Source of the DNA: an uncultured Ruminiclostridium sp.
GTDB taxonomy: Bacteria > Bacillota > Clostridia > Oscillospirales > Ruminococcaceae
Direction: 5' to 3'
NCBI GenBank assembly: GCA_934490165.1
Contig: CAKSTB010000006.1
Coordinates: forward strand, 52,680-116,679
DNA length: 64,000 bases
This document shows positions 7,799-17,532 of the stretch, piece by piece. The notes under the pieces were generated by a model. That model saw only the letters and a program-made list of their open reading frames with translations. It was not told the DNA's origin and made no database searches. Position 1 is the first letter of the stretch. The number at the start of each line of letters is the position of its first letter. The position numbers and the translations under genes were made by a program.

Positions 7799-8719
7799 TT
7801 ATTTTACACTCTTTTCGATATTATCAACGATATACCCATACTGCGGATACGATTTTCTTATCCGCTCTCTGCACCGCTCACAGAACTTCTCAAGCTGCAC
7901 CTTATCATCACGCATTTTCTGCTTTGCACCCCACAGGTGAGTATACTTATTCTGCGGCAGGAAAAGCCTGTCCTTGTCAAGAAGCGTCGTATACTCTATC
8001 CCGCACCGTTTCGCAAGCATAGGGAGCAGCCTCTGCTCGGCAAAAACCATATATGTAAGATAATCTCCGCCGTACACCGCCGACTTCATAAAAGCGATCG
8101 ACCGTGAAGTGTAATACTGCTTGAAATCCTCATCGGGGATATACAGAAACGCCGTATTCAGCGGCAGTGTACTGTAATCAAGTCCCTCGTCAAGCACCTT
8201 GCCGCGAAGCCTGAACGTCGACACATCGGGATACACAGACGGCATAAGCTCCTCTTCATGCGCCGCTATTATCTTATCGCCGAACGGCGGGTCTTCCCAC
8301 ACGATAAAATCGGTATCTATCATAGCACACGGAGCGGGAAACTGCTGTAGCGCAATAAGCTTTCCCCCCGCCCAGAACATGACCGGGTCGATCCCGTCCA
8401 GATCATCGGGGATAACGACCCTGATATCATTCCATATATCGTTTATCCCCAGAGCCGAAAAAAGCTCCGCTCCTGCGCTGTCGGTAAGCATAGTTATACT
8501 GTTGCCGTTCCTGCGCCATTGCAAAGCCGAAATTACTGTGCAATATATGTCGGGAAGGCTCATACTGAGCTTTTTGCCCGGATTTTTGGCAAAAAAAGCC
8601 GCCGATGAAAAAGAATGAAATCCGTTCATATAAGATGTATCCCATACCCATAGCGGTTGAGCGGCTCTGACGAAAAGAACAGCATCAGCGCCTGCGGTGT
8701 AAAGCTTCCTCCCTCGCAC
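7799..8719 (-). CDS. glycosyltransferase-like protein (DUF6734-like)
   Basis: The 306-aa protein has an N-terminal strand (LFVRAAQPLWVWDTSY), a segment reading SALQWRRNGNSITMLTDSAG and the DTD motif in CAMIDTDFIVWEDPP near residue 140. This looks like the GT-A fold of nucleotide-sugar transferases, where DxD binds the metal. I relate it tentatively to DUF6734 proteins. The start is uncertain: GTG at 8719 has a poor ribosome site, and the first 94 bases lie inside the upstream gene in another frame, so coupling to that gene is likely. Substrate unknown. Confidence 0.65.
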   Translation of the reverse strand: MRGRKLYTAGADAVLFVRAAQPLWVWDTSYMNGFHSFSSAAFFAKNPGKKLSMSLPDIYCTVISALQWRRNGNSITMLTDSAGAELFSALGINDIWNDIRVVIPDDLDGIDPVMFWAGGKLIALQQFPAPCAMIDTDFIVWEDPPFGDKIIAAHEEELMPSVYPDVSTFRLRGKVLDEGLDYSTLPLNTAFLYIPDEDFKQYYTSRSIAFMKSAVYGGDYLTYMVFAEQRLLPMLAKRCGIEYTTLLDKDRLFLPQNKYTHLWGAKQKMRDDKVQLEKFCERCRERIRKSYPQYGYIVDNIEKSVK

Positions 8720-9273
8720 AGCTCATCATACGAAAAACTGCCCGAAAGAAAGCTTGAAATGTCAAAGCTCCCGAAATTAAACGAGCCGAAGCTTGATATA
8801 CCCGAGCCATACTCGTACTCATATTCATACTGATGCCTGTGCATGAACGAGCCGAAAGAACCGAAAGAGCCTGCAAAAGACGAACCGGCATACGATCCCG
8901 CAAAAGAGCTGTCGGTTATTACCGGCACTCTGAAAGAGCCGTCAGCCGACAGAACGATCGTGCCCGCGTCACGCTTTAAAAACGGCGGCGTTACAGTCTG
9001 AAAGCGATAACCGCCGTACTCCCCGCTTATATTTTTGCTGTCGTGTTCTTCATCATTACCTGTAAATATATCTTCAAGCGCCTTATCTATATCGCCGTTT
9101 TTGTCAATGTTATCGATTTTTGTTGCCTCGGCATCGTAACCGCCCATTCTGAGCCAGTCGGCAAGTCTGCCGCCGAGATAATAACCCTTAACATCGGTTA
9201 TATTGAAATTGTCTTTTATGCCGTCAAGGTCGGATACCTTCACTCCGCCTATCCAAAGGCAACAATTCTGCAT
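8626..9273 (-). CDS. Gly-Ser-Phe repeat protein of unknown function
   Basis: The 215-aa protein has an N-terminal module of about 70 residues (VKVSDLDGIKDNFNITDVKG, then GRLADWLRMGGYDAEATKI), a pattern I recall from the start of various clostridial multidomain proteins. From about residue 120 it becomes low-complexity, with repeated G-S-F units (GSFGSFGSF, SSFGSFNFGSFD) and a YEYEYEY stretch. The last 31 codons overlap the next gene. It follows the CCA-enzyme gene by 43 bp. Its role is unknown; a precursor, scaffold or substrate protein is conceivable. Confidence 0.6.
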   Translation of the reverse strand: MQNCCLWIGGVKVSDLDGIKDNFNITDVKGYYLGGRLADWLRMGGYDAEATKIDNIDKNGDIDKALEDIFTGNDEEHDSKNISGEYGGYRFQTVTPPFLKRDAGTIVLSADGSFRVPVITDSSFAGSYAGSSFAGSFGSFGSFMHRHQYEYEYEYGSGISSFGSFNFGSFDISSFLSGSFSYDELCEGGSFTPQALMLFFSSEPLNRYGYGIHLI

Positions 9274-9316
9274 AACATCAATCCTTTCGACTTATCGGTA
9301 TGTCCGCCGATAGCAC

Positions 9317-10714
9317 TCAGCGGCGCATACTTTTTCTCACCATATCAAGCAGTACTGGTGCTACATTCAGAGATGGCTCTGCAAGCACCGCCTCATACAG
9401 CGAGTTTATAACAGCCTTTGCCTGCGCCTTGTTCGCCGCAAGCCTGTGCATTATAAGGTCATTTTCCTTTACGGCAAGCTGAGCCACGCTGTAGCATTCA
9501 CCCGATGCTATTATATCGTCAAGCATCGTCACCGTCCTGCGGTATGCGGCGATCTGTCCCTCGTGCACCGTCGGCTTTGCCGTATCGTCCGCTATCCTCA
9601 GCTTGAGCAGCTTTTTCAGCTCATCATGCGAATAATCGCAAAGCAGACGCTTCAGCGCCACTCTGTCCTCGGTAAATACCGTATCGTGCGCCTCTATCAG
9701 CATATCCGTATCACTGCGAAGCTTAAGCTCCGCCCTGTATTTTTCAAAGAAATTCGCCGCTATTATCCTTCCAAGCTCTGCGTGCCCGTAGAAATAAGTG
9801 TTGCCGTGCGAGTCGCGGCATCTGCAATCAGGAAGTCCCGCGTTATGGAACAGTGCGGCATATCTGATATCTGCCTGCGGCGGTGCGAACTCAACGCATT
9901 TTGAAATATGCTCCCACAGCGTACAGTCATGATATCTGTCCTTATACCTCTGCGCTTTCAGAAGCTCCGGCCCGATCGCCGCAAACACCTCAGGAAAGCG
10001 CGTCATAACGACAGATATATTTCTTGTAAGAAGCACCTTCGTAAAACGTCTGAACAGCTCTCTTCCGGGCATTGCACACAGAAGCCCCGTATTTGCCTTT
10101 ATCGCGTCTGCCGTAACGCTGTCGATCTCATAATTCTCTCCGCCGAGCAGCTCGAGCGCCGTCAGTATATTGAACGGGTCTGTGACAAGACTTGACTTCG
10201 GCTCCAGCTTTAAAGTCAGCTCATTTTCATCAAGGTCATTTTCGTGCCACAGTACGACAGGATACTCGCCGACAGCTTTCAGTGTAATTATTCCGTCCTT
10301 GATACATTGCATACCGTCAAACGGGTCTCTGAAGCCTTTTCTCGGGTGATATGCTATAGCATTTGCCGAAAAGTCACGCCTTGCAAGGTCAAACAGATAA
10401 TTATCCGTATACACCGCCTTGCCGTCCTTAACTTCACTGCAATAGCTCGACACCTGTATAACAAGACCGACCGATGAAACCATAACACTGCTCATGTCCT
10501 CATTCTGCGAAACGATCCTCATATCGCTGAACACATACAGCATCTCTTCAAAGTCGGCAGTCGTGATTATATCATAGTCCATAGGCGAGCCGCCCCTCAG
10601 CAATTCGGCTACACACTGTCCGACAAAATATGCCTTGTTTCCCGCACGTTCAAGCACTCTGAGAACCTGCAAAGCCTGTTCGGGTATATTCAGCGTCTGC
10701 CTTTTAACAGCCAA
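9317..10714 (-). CDS. cca: CCA tRNA nucleotidyltransferase-like protein, divergent
   Basis: The 465-aa protein follows the bacterial class II nucleotidyltransferase plan: head with DYDIITTAD (metal-binding DxD), RRDFSANAIAY, a neck and an HD-type C-terminal region. Two signatures are altered. The usual GGxVRD after AYFVG reads GQCVAE, and the HD-domain HDxGK reads HNAGLP. The enzyme would add or repair the 3' CCA of tRNAs. The changes raise the possibility of reduced or shifted activity. It lies 17 bp after the TtcA-like gene. Confidence 0.8.
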   Translation of the reverse strand: MAVKRQTLNIPEQALQVLRVLERAGNKAYFVGQCVAELLRGGSPMDYDIITTADFEEMLYVFSDMRIVSQNEDMSSVMVSSVGLVIQVSSYCSEVKDGKAVYTDNYLFDLARRDFSANAIAYHPRKGFRDPFDGMQCIKDGIITLKAVGEYPVVLWHENDLDENELTLKLEPKSSLVTDPFNILTALELLGGENYEIDSVTADAIKANTGLLCAMPGRELFRRFTKVLLTRNISVVMTRFPEVFAAIGPELLKAQRYKDRYHDCTLWEHISKCVEFAPPQADIRYAALFHNAGLPDCRCRDSHGNTYFYGHAELGRIIAANFFEKYRAELKLRSDTDMLIEAHDTVFTEDRVALKRLLCDYSHDELKKLLKLRIADDTAKPTVHEGQIAAYRRTVTMLDDIIASGECYSVAQLAVKENDLIMHRLAANKAQAKAVINSLYEAVLAEPSLNVAPVLLDMVRKSMRR

Positions 10715-10731
10715 GTACAGTCACCTCTCGT

Positions 10732-11457
10732 TTATTTCTGCTTGTAGCCCCAGCCGTCAACACCGCTCTTTCTCAGCGCCGTGAACATTCTCAGCTTGAA
10801 GCCTTTATCCTTTCGCTCCATATCGGCAAGGAACTCTTTTGTCTGTTGTCTTGTCGTAGTCTTATCCGCAGGACAAACCGACTTTACGACCTCAAGGCTG
10901 TTGCGGTTGCAGGCGGATATCACCTGCGACTCGGGCGCAAGCACAAGCGGACGTATTACCGTTATATCCTTTCGGTCAAGGTGTGTTTTCGGCGAAAAGC
11001 AACCTATCCGCCCCTCTTTAAACAAATTCATTATAAATGTTTCGATAACATCGTCATTATGATGACCGAGTGCCAGCTTGTTGCACCCTGCCGCCTTTGC
11101 CGCATCATGAAGCGCGCCTCTTCTCATATTTGCACACAGCGAGCACGGATTAGGCTCTTTTCTGACATCGAACACTATCTCGCCTATCTGCGTATGCACA
11201 AGGCTGAAAGGCACGTCCAGCTTTTCACAAAGCCTTGCCACTGCCTCATAGTTATTCGGCACGCCGTTAAATCCCGGGTCGATCGTAACAGCGACTATAT
11301 CATAGTCAAACTCGGCAAAGCGCCTCATAAGAGCAAGACCGGACAACAACACAAGGCTGTCCTTGCCGCCGGATATCCCGACAGCTATCTTGTCGCCCTT
11401 TTCTATCAGGTCAAACTCCTGTACGGCTTTTCTGATATATCCGAGTATCTTCTGCAT
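10732..11457 (-). CDS. ttcA: TtcA-like tRNA 2-thiocytidine synthetase family protein
   Basis: The 241-aa PP-loop ATPase has GISGGKDSLVLLSG (ATP pyrophosphatase loop, residue about 30), PCSLCANMRRGAL (CxxC near 110) and a further cysteine in SVCPADK near 200, the three-cysteine iron-sulfur arrangement of TtcA. The family thiolates C32 of tRNAs. It is shorter than E. coli TtcA, as clostridial members often are. Its ATG overlaps the stop of the preceding small membrane-protein gene by one base (TAATG). Confidence 0.8.
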   Translation of the reverse strand: MQKILGYIRKAVQEFDLIEKGDKIAVGISGGKDSLVLLSGLALMRRFAEFDYDIVAVTIDPGFNGVPNNYEAVARLCEKLDVPFSLVHTQIGEIVFDVRKEPNPCSLCANMRRGALHDAAKAAGCNKLALGHHNDDVIETFIMNLFKEGRIGCFSPKTHLDRKDITVIRPLVLAPESQVISACNRNSLEVVKSVCPADKTTTRQQTKEFLADMERKDKGFKLRMFTALRKSGVDGWGYKQK

Positions 11458-11699
11458 TACTTTTTATCCTTCTTGTTCTTGCCGAACCTGAAATAATTTT
11501 CACGGTACTTTATCGGTATGTTCAGCTTTCTGCTGAGCACCATCACCGTTGCGTCTGCCGCTATCGTCAGCGCAATGAAGATTATACACACGACATAAGC
11601 CGTATCATTCTTTATTGCCATTCCTACACCACCCGCGGCAGCCGCGATCAGCGCGAACAAAAAGCGCGTCTTTTTGAATATTCCCAGAGCAAGCTCCAA
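11457..11699 (-). CDS. small membrane protein, two helices
   Basis: The 80-aa protein has two predicted membrane helices (about 10-30 and 33-55) and a basic C-terminus ending NKKDKK. An AGGAGG site precedes the start. It overlaps the TtcA-like gene start by one base, so the two are probably coupled. I do not recognise a family. Confidence 0.65.
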   Translation of the reverse strand: MELALGIFKKTRFLFALIAAAAGGVGMAIKNDTAYVVCIIFIALTIAADATVMVLSRKLNIPIKYRENYFRFGKNKKDKK

Positions 11700-11758
11700 A
11701 ATGATCCTCCTTCATAAGCCCGCATACAAAGTCCTGACAGGCTTCATACCGCGATTTT

Positions 11759-14527
11759 TTAATCCTCGCCGAGCTTCAGTGCCTTGTTGATGTTTATCTT
11801 GCGTATGATAGCACCGAGTATTGCAAAGCCGCCGAGAAGCATTACGGCTATCAGCACATACATCTTTATGTAGTCTGCCTGCATTGCCGCTACTCTGTAT
11901 GGAGGAATCTGCTCATTTACATTGTACATATACTGGAACAGCGGAACAAACAGGTCGCTTGTAACGCCGCCTATGATAAATGCGAATATTATCGAAACAC
12001 CCGATACAAGCAGCTGCTCATATCCCAGTATTCCTATTATCTCGCCGAAAGAAACACCCATAGCCCTTAAAATACCGAACTGCAGCGTTCTGCCCTTTAT
12101 CGACAGTATCCAGTAGATAAGGAAGCCGATTATAGTCATTACCATTATGATTATAAATCCGAGCGTCAGCGCACCGTTCATGCCCTGGAGTGACGGATCT
12201 GTCTTTTCGCTTATCAGCATCTGTGAGCTGTCCTTTATGCTCTCAAGCGGGAGCATAGCGTCCTCAATGCTCTTGTACAGCGCTTCGCTTGTAGCGCCGT
12301 CCGACATCTTGAGCCATATCTGATACGGCTCAAGCTCTGTTCTTGCTCTTACATAGTTGTAGTTCATGACCGCAAAGTCGCACTTATTGGGGTTAAGACC
12401 GGGCCAATAATCTACTATCGCCATTACCGTTGTATCAAGGCTGTCGTTTCCGCCCCACTTCAGCGATATCACATCGCCCTGCGAAACATTGGCTTTTTCC
12501 GCAAGCCCTCTCGAAATTATTATACCCGAACGGCTCTCGACAAGAGCGTTGCAGTAGTTCCACCAGTGTATCGGAAGCAGGTCGTTCCTGAACCATGCAG
12601 TCTGTGCGAATTTGTCAGGCTCTATTGCCATAAGTGTAAGATCCGCAACATTCTTGTTTGCGATCCTCAGCTTTACATTATCGTTTACAAGCACTCTTGT
12701 AGCGATATCCACGCCGTCAAGCGCCTCATAACGCGAGAAATCGGTTTCGACATAACTGCTCGATCCGCCCTCCTCCGAGGTCGACAGCGCATATTCGGTC
12801 AGCACAACGTCGGCACCGTTTTCATAATAGATTCTGTCACTGATATTGTTGTTTATAGCTCTTGCCGTGTTCGCCGAGAACAGACCGAATGAGAACGTCA
12901 TAACAAGGAACAGCATAAGAAAACGCTCCTTGCCGCCCTGTGAACGACAAACAGTAGTAATAGCCATATACTGCGACGGTGTCCAGAACGGGCGCAGTAC
13001 ATAATAAACAAGCCTTAAAAGATACGGATAAATTCTGATAAACAGAAGTCCGAAGCCCAGTATCATAAGCGTTGAGAATATGAAGAGCAGCGGGTCAAGC
13101 TCGCCTGTCGCCTCAAATGTTCCCTCCGCTATCGAATTTGTGATATTAGTTGTGTAGAAGTAAAGGAAGCCGAACGCTACGGCAAGAAGCACAATATCGA
13201 CACCGCACTTTTCCCACAGCGACATCTTCACGACCTTTGTCCTGCTCTGTTTGTACTGTACTATAGTAAGCTTTGACGCGGGAATGATCGGTATCATCGT
13301 AGTAAGGAAGAATACCACTACCGCAAGAAGCGCATACAGTACGCTGATACCGGTTATCTTTGCGGCAATTCCGGTACGGTTTACAAACTCCAGAAATCCG
13401 TTCGATACGCCGAGGAACTGACACAGTACAAGTCCGATAAACGGTGCGATCACAAGCGTCACAATACCGAGTATGCCCGACTCTGCGGCATACATTCCGA
13501 ATATCTGCCATGAGCTTGCGCCACGGCTCTTGAACACTGCGATCTCGTTGCGCTCTCTGTCAACATTGAGCTGAGATACCATAAACAGATAGAACGCCAG
13601 CATTACCATAGCCGGTATCTGAAGTATCCATAATATACGCGTCAGCTTTTCCGCGCGCTCCGTATAATTGCCGATTATATCCGCAACATTGAATTCATGC
13701 GCATAACCCGCTTCCTGATAGAACGTCGTATCCTTTTCAAGCTCTGCCGTAACAGCCGCTATCCTGTTCATATCAAGAGTATGGTAGTCGAGCGAATATC
13801 TGCGCGCGATATTTACCGCGTTAAATCTTCCCGCGGGCATAAGGTCGTTTCTGACCATATCATAGTCAACGAATATCGCGTTGAGATAGCTGTCGAGCGT
13901 TTCTGCCCAGTAGCTGTCGTTGTCGGTCTTCTGCTCATATACGCCGGTTATCTTGACATAATAAGGCTCAACACCTGCCGCGAGGGATACCACCTTATAT
14001 GTGTTGCCGACATTTATTCCGAGCGTTTTCAGCGCATCGTCAGACGCAAGACCCTCATACACTCCGTCAACGGGAGTCTTTGACGGTAGCTCGCCTCTTA
14101 TTAGCTTCATATGATCAAGGCTGTCGGTCATACCGATAAGCTTCAGTCTTGTAGACAGCTCTGCGCCGTTTCTTTCACCGTTTACGATGTAAAGGCAGTC
14201 GTCTATAAGCGTTGTCTTGCTGTTCTCCGAGGCGATTCCTATAGCGTTTATCCTCGAGTCGGACTTTGAAACAAGCTCGTCTATCGTTGCCTGCTGTGTG
14301 TTTGTATCGGTAGTCAGCTGGAGTGTCTTTGTTACGGAGTACAGACCGGGATACTTATTGTTGTCGATCTGATACTGCTCCATATCCTTTATCAGCATAC
14401 GCTGCAAGGACGCGTCCATATATATCGGGATAGTGCTCATCATGCCCGCCGCAAGCAAAAAGCCGATAAACAGGCATAGTACCATCCATTTTGTATTGCG
14501 CATCTTGCGCCACAGTAAAGTAAACAT
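11759..14527 (-). CDS. ABC transporter permease, FtsX/MacB type
   Basis: The 922-aa protein has one N-terminal membrane helix (about 15-32), a large extracellular domain, a block of membrane helices at about 300-540, a second extracellular domain, and three C-terminal helices (about 790-910). This is the duplicated FtsX permease layout of exporters that act on lipoproteins or peptides. It follows its adaptor gene by 45 bp. No ATPase gene stands next to it, so its ATPase must be encoded elsewhere. Confidence 0.85.
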   Translation of the reverse strand: MFTLLWRKMRNTKWMVLCLFIGFLLAAGMMSTIPIYMDASLQRMLIKDMEQYQIDNNKYPGLYSVTKTLQLTTDTNTQQATIDELVSKSDSRINAIGIASENSKTTLIDDCLYIVNGERNGAELSTRLKLIGMTDSLDHMKLIRGELPSKTPVDGVYEGLASDDALKTLGINVGNTYKVVSLAAGVEPYYVKITGVYEQKTDNDSYWAETLDSYLNAIFVDYDMVRNDLMPAGRFNAVNIARRYSLDYHTLDMNRIAAVTAELEKDTTFYQEAGYAHEFNVADIIGNYTERAEKLTRILWILQIPAMVMLAFYLFMVSQLNVDRERNEIAVFKSRGASSWQIFGMYAAESGILGIVTLVIAPFIGLVLCQFLGVSNGFLEFVNRTGIAAKITGISVLYALLAVVVFFLTTMIPIIPASKLTIVQYKQSRTKVVKMSLWEKCGVDIVLLAVAFGFLYFYTTNITNSIAEGTFEATGELDPLLFIFSTLMILGFGLLFIRIYPYLLRLVYYVLRPFWTPSQYMAITTVCRSQGGKERFLMLFLVMTFSFGLFSANTARAINNNISDRIYYENGADVVLTEYALSTSEEGGSSSYVETDFSRYEALDGVDIATRVLVNDNVKLRIANKNVADLTLMAIEPDKFAQTAWFRNDLLPIHWWNYCNALVESRSGIIISRGLAEKANVSQGDVISLKWGGNDSLDTTVMAIVDYWPGLNPNKCDFAVMNYNYVRARTELEPYQIWLKMSDGATSEALYKSIEDAMLPLESIKDSSQMLISEKTDPSLQGMNGALTLGFIIIMVMTIIGFLIYWILSIKGRTLQFGILRAMGVSFGEIIGILGYEQLLVSGVSIIFAFIIGGVTSDLFVPLFQYMYNVNEQIPPYRVAAMQADYIKMYVLIAVMLLGGFAILGAIIRKININKALKLGED

Positions 14528-14572
14528 CTGTTTTATTCCTTCCTTAAGGTAAGTGTCGGTGAATACACCGTA

Positions 14573-15553
14573 TTACTTTACAACGACCTCGTCACCCTCG
14601 GAAAGTCCCGATGTTATCTGGATCTCCGTAGCGTTGCTTATTCCGGTTTCAATGTCGACCTCAGTCTTGACACCGTCCTTGTACACCTGCACATAGTTCT
14701 TGCCCGAAAGTGTCTTTACAAGATATTTCGGTATAACTATCGCGTTTTCCGCCTGCTCCTTGATGAAGCTTACATCCGCTACCGTACCTACCTTTGTAAA
14801 GCTCGGAACAGTGCCCTTGAACTCGGCGTATATTGATGATGTATCCTCGTCACCCTGCTCTTTTGCTTCTGTCGGAGTTTTAACGATAGTACCCGTATAA
14901 TCCTCGTCCTCTATCGTTATGGTGACCTCCTGACCCTTTGTAAACTTCTTGTCGTCATTTACTGTAGCCTTGACATATATCTTGTCCGGGTCGATTATAG
15001 TAGCTATCACCTTATACGACTGCACCTTTGTACCCGCGTTCATACGCTCCGCAAAGCTTACAAGTCCGTCACACGGAGCATACAGCTTTGAGCCGTCATA
15101 TTCGTTCTGCAGCTGTGCCAGTGTATTCTTCTCGATCTCGAGCTGTAATCTGTCGTTCTCCGCACCGCTCGAATTATATGTATTCTGCGCCTGCTGGACC
15201 TTAAGCTCCTGCGAGCGTATCTCATACTCAAGGTCGCCTGTGCTGTACTCCGCTATAAGGTCGCCCTTCTTTACGGTATCGCCCGCCTTGACATATATCG
15301 TCTTGAGAGTGCCGTCACGCTCCGTAAACGAGCAGTCCTGCTGTACCTCAGACACACAGTAGCCGGTGGCGCTAGCCTTGTTGACTATCGTCTTCTTTAC
15401 CGCCTTGTAGGTAGAATAAGTAACATCTTCTACTTTGAGCACCGGCGGATCCAGCAGCTTTTCCTCCTCGGGGAAGAAATAACAGCCCGATGCCGAGCCT
15501 GCCATGGCACATATTACGGCGGCCGCCGCAACACGCATAAGGGTCTTTTTCAT
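14573..15553 (-). CDS. efflux adaptor lipoprotein (HlyD/MacA-like)
   Basis: The 326-aa protein starts with a lipoprotein signal (AAAAVICAMAGSASGC) and has the split lipoyl/barrel layout of membrane-fusion proteins: an early beta segment with GDTVKKGDLIAEYSTGDLEY, a short helical hairpin (about 105-145), then LYAPCDGLVSF and barrel strands. It would link the FtsX permease to the cell surface. The start at 15553 has AGGAAAGGAA upstream; an in-frame ATG at 15592 is less likely. The 350-bp gap to pyrG holds the pyrG promoter and otherwise AT-rich DNA. Confidence 0.85.
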   Translation of the reverse strand: MKKTLMRVAAAAVICAMAGSASGCYFFPEEEKLLDPPVLKVEDVTYSTYKAVKKTIVNKASATGYCVSEVQQDCSFTERDGTLKTIYVKAGDTVKKGDLIAEYSTGDLEYEIRSQELKVQQAQNTYNSSGAENDRLQLEIEKNTLAQLQNEYDGSKLYAPCDGLVSFAERMNAGTKVQSYKVIATIIDPDKIYVKATVNDDKKFTKGQEVTITIEDEDYTGTIVKTPTEAKEQGDEDTSSIYAEFKGTVPSFTKVGTVADVSFIKEQAENAIVIPKYLVKTLSGKNYVQVYKDGVKTEVDIETGISNATEIQITSGLSEGDEVVVK

Positions 15554-15797
15554 TTTTTCGTTCCTTTCCTTAAGATCAAGGGTTTTGCGCATCTTTTCCT
15601 TATATAGAAAATCAAGGATCTAGCTGTCCTTATATGGTCAAAATTTAAAAAACACTATAGGGATGCTTATTTTAATTTTAGCATTTTTCACATAAATTTT
15701 CTATACTTTTTCAAAATTAAACGATATGCACAAAATAAAAAAAGGTTATTTGTTTATTTTGTACACCGCAAAGCCCGTCCAAATACCCGAAAAACAC

Positions 15798-15826
15798 TTG
15801 AAAAAGCGGATTGGATTTAGTATAAT
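15798..15826 (+). promoter_or_regulatory. sigma-A promoter of pyrG
   Basis: TTGAAA (15798-15803), 17 bases, TATAAT (15821-15826), about 80 bases before the start. I see no GGGC-type start and no attenuator of the kind known for pyrG in some Firmicutes. Confidence 0.8.
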
Positions 15827-15905
15827 AGTGAGTAGTGTTTATTTTTCAAATTGACATATAAAATCAATACGGCGGGCTTTTAAAGCTCAGGGAAGGAACA
15901 AAATA

Positions 15906-17519
15906 ATGGCTACAAAGTACGTATTCGTCACCGGCGGTGTTGTGTCGGGACTCGGAAAAGGAATAACTGCGGCTTCTCTCGGAAGACTGCTCAAGATGAG
16001 GGGATACAAGGTAACTATCCAGAAGTTCGACCCCTATATAAACGTTGACCCGGGCACAATGAGCCCCTATCAGCACGGCGAAGTTTTCGTAACAGACGAC
16101 GGCGCGGAAACAGACCTCGACCTCGGTCACTACGAACGTTTCATTGATGAGAACCTCTCAAAGTACAGCAACGTTACCACAGGTAAGATATACTGGACAG
16201 TTCTTAATAAGGAGCGCCGCGGCGATTACCTCGGCGGTACAGTCCAGGTTATCCCCCACATAACAAACGAAATAAAGTCAAGAATATACAGAGTTGCAAA
16301 CTCAGCCGAAACAACAGCAGACGTTGTTATCACCGAGATCGGCGGTACAGTCGGCGATATCGAGAGCACTCCCTTCCTTGAAGCTATCCGTCAGGTAGTT
16401 TCCGATGTAGGCAGAGAAAACGTTGTTTATATCCACGTTACCCTCCTTCCCTTCATCACAGGAAGCAACGAGATGAAGACAAAGCCCACACAGCACAGCG
16501 TAAAGGAGCTCCTCTCCCTCGGTATCCAGCCCGATATTCTCGTTTGCAGAAGCGAGATGGATATCCCTCAGGAAATGACAGAGAAGATAGCAAGCTTCTG
16601 TAATGTCCGCAAGCAGGACGTTATCCAGAACCTTACCGCTCCTTCTCTTTACGAAGTACCGCTTATGCTCGAAAAGGAAGGTCTTGCAAAGGTTGTCTGC
16701 GAGCACCTCGGACTTGACCCCCGCGTTCCCGACCTTACCGAGTGGGAAGAGATGGTAAAGCGCCAGTACAACGCCACAAAGAACACCGTTATCGGTCTTG
16801 TCGGCAAGTATGTAGCGCTCCCCGACGCATATCTTTCCGTTATGGAATCTCTGCGTCACGCAGGTTTTGAAAACGAATCACACGTTGAAATAAAGCTTAT
16901 AAACTCAGAAGAAGTAACACCCGAAACAGCGGACGAGCTTCTTCACGACTGCGACGGCATCTTAGTACCCGGCGGCTTCGGCGACAGAGGAATTGAGGGT
17001 AAGATCGAAGCCGTACGTTACGCAAGGGAGCACAAAAAGCCCTATTTCGGACTTTGCCTCGGTATGCACATGGCTACAATTGAATTTGCACGTCACGTTG
17101 CAGGTCTTACTGAAGCAAATTCAAGCGAATTCAAGGACGGCGACCAGAACGTTATCGACCTTATGCCTGACCAGAAGGACGTTGACATGGGCGGTACAAT
17201 GCGTCTTGGCTTATATCCCTGCAAGCTTGAAGCAGGCACGATCTCACGCGAGGTTTACGGCGATGAGCTTATCTATGAAAGACACCGCCACCGTTACGAG
17301 TTCAACAACGTATTCCGCAAACAACTGACAGAAAGCGGTCTTGTTATTGCAGGTCAGTCGCCCGACGGAAAGCTCGTTGAGATAGTTGAGCTTCCAAGAG
17401 AGGTTCACCCCTGGTTCGTGGCAGTTCAGTTCCACCCCGAATTCAAGTCACGTCCCAACAGAGCACACCCCTTATTCAAGGACTTTATAAGAGCGTCGCT
17501 TGAACAGGCAAACAAGTAA
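15906..17519 (+). CDS. pyrG: CTP synthase
   Basis: The 537-aa enzyme has the N-terminal synthetase domain (VFVTGGVVSGLGKGITAASL P-loop; KFDPYINVDPGTMSPYQHGE) and a C-terminal glutamine amidotransferase domain with the nucleophile in FGLCLGMHMA and the His-Glu pair in VQFHPEFKSRP. It makes CTP from UTP, ATP and glutamine. The length is normal. The codon use (GTT, CTC, CCC rich) fits high expression. Confidence 0.97.
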   Translation: MATKYVFVTGGVVSGLGKGITAASLGRLLKMRGYKVTIQKFDPYINVDPGTMSPYQHGEVFVTDDGAETDLDLGHYERFIDENLSKYSNVTTGKIYWTVLNKERRGDYLGGTVQVIPHITNEIKSRIYRVANSAETTADVVITEIGGTVGDIESTPFLEAIRQVVSDVGRENVVYIHVTLLPFITGSNEMKTKPTQHSVKELLSLGIQPDILVCRSEMDIPQEMTEKIASFCNVRKQDVIQNLTAPSLYEVPLMLEKEGLAKVVCEHLGLDPRVPDLTEWEEMVKRQYNATKNTVIGLVGKYVALPDAYLSVMESLRHAGFENESHVEIKLINSEEVTPETADELLHDCDGILVPGGFGDRGIEGKIEAVRYAREHKKPYFGLCLGMHMATIEFARHVAGLTEANSSEFKDGDQNVIDLMPDQKDVDMGGTMRLGLYPCKLEAGTISREVYGDELIYERHRHRYEFNNVFRKQLTESGLVIAGQSPDGKLVEIVELPREVHPWFVAVQFHPEFKSRPNRAHPLFKDFIRASLEQANK

Positions 17520-17532
17520 AGATATCCCTGAT

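Noticed and set aside
15593..15905. Riboswitch or pyrimidine attenuator before pyrG
   Set aside because: No terminator/antiterminator pair or GGGC transcript start is visible; the gap is mainly AT-rich with one promoter.
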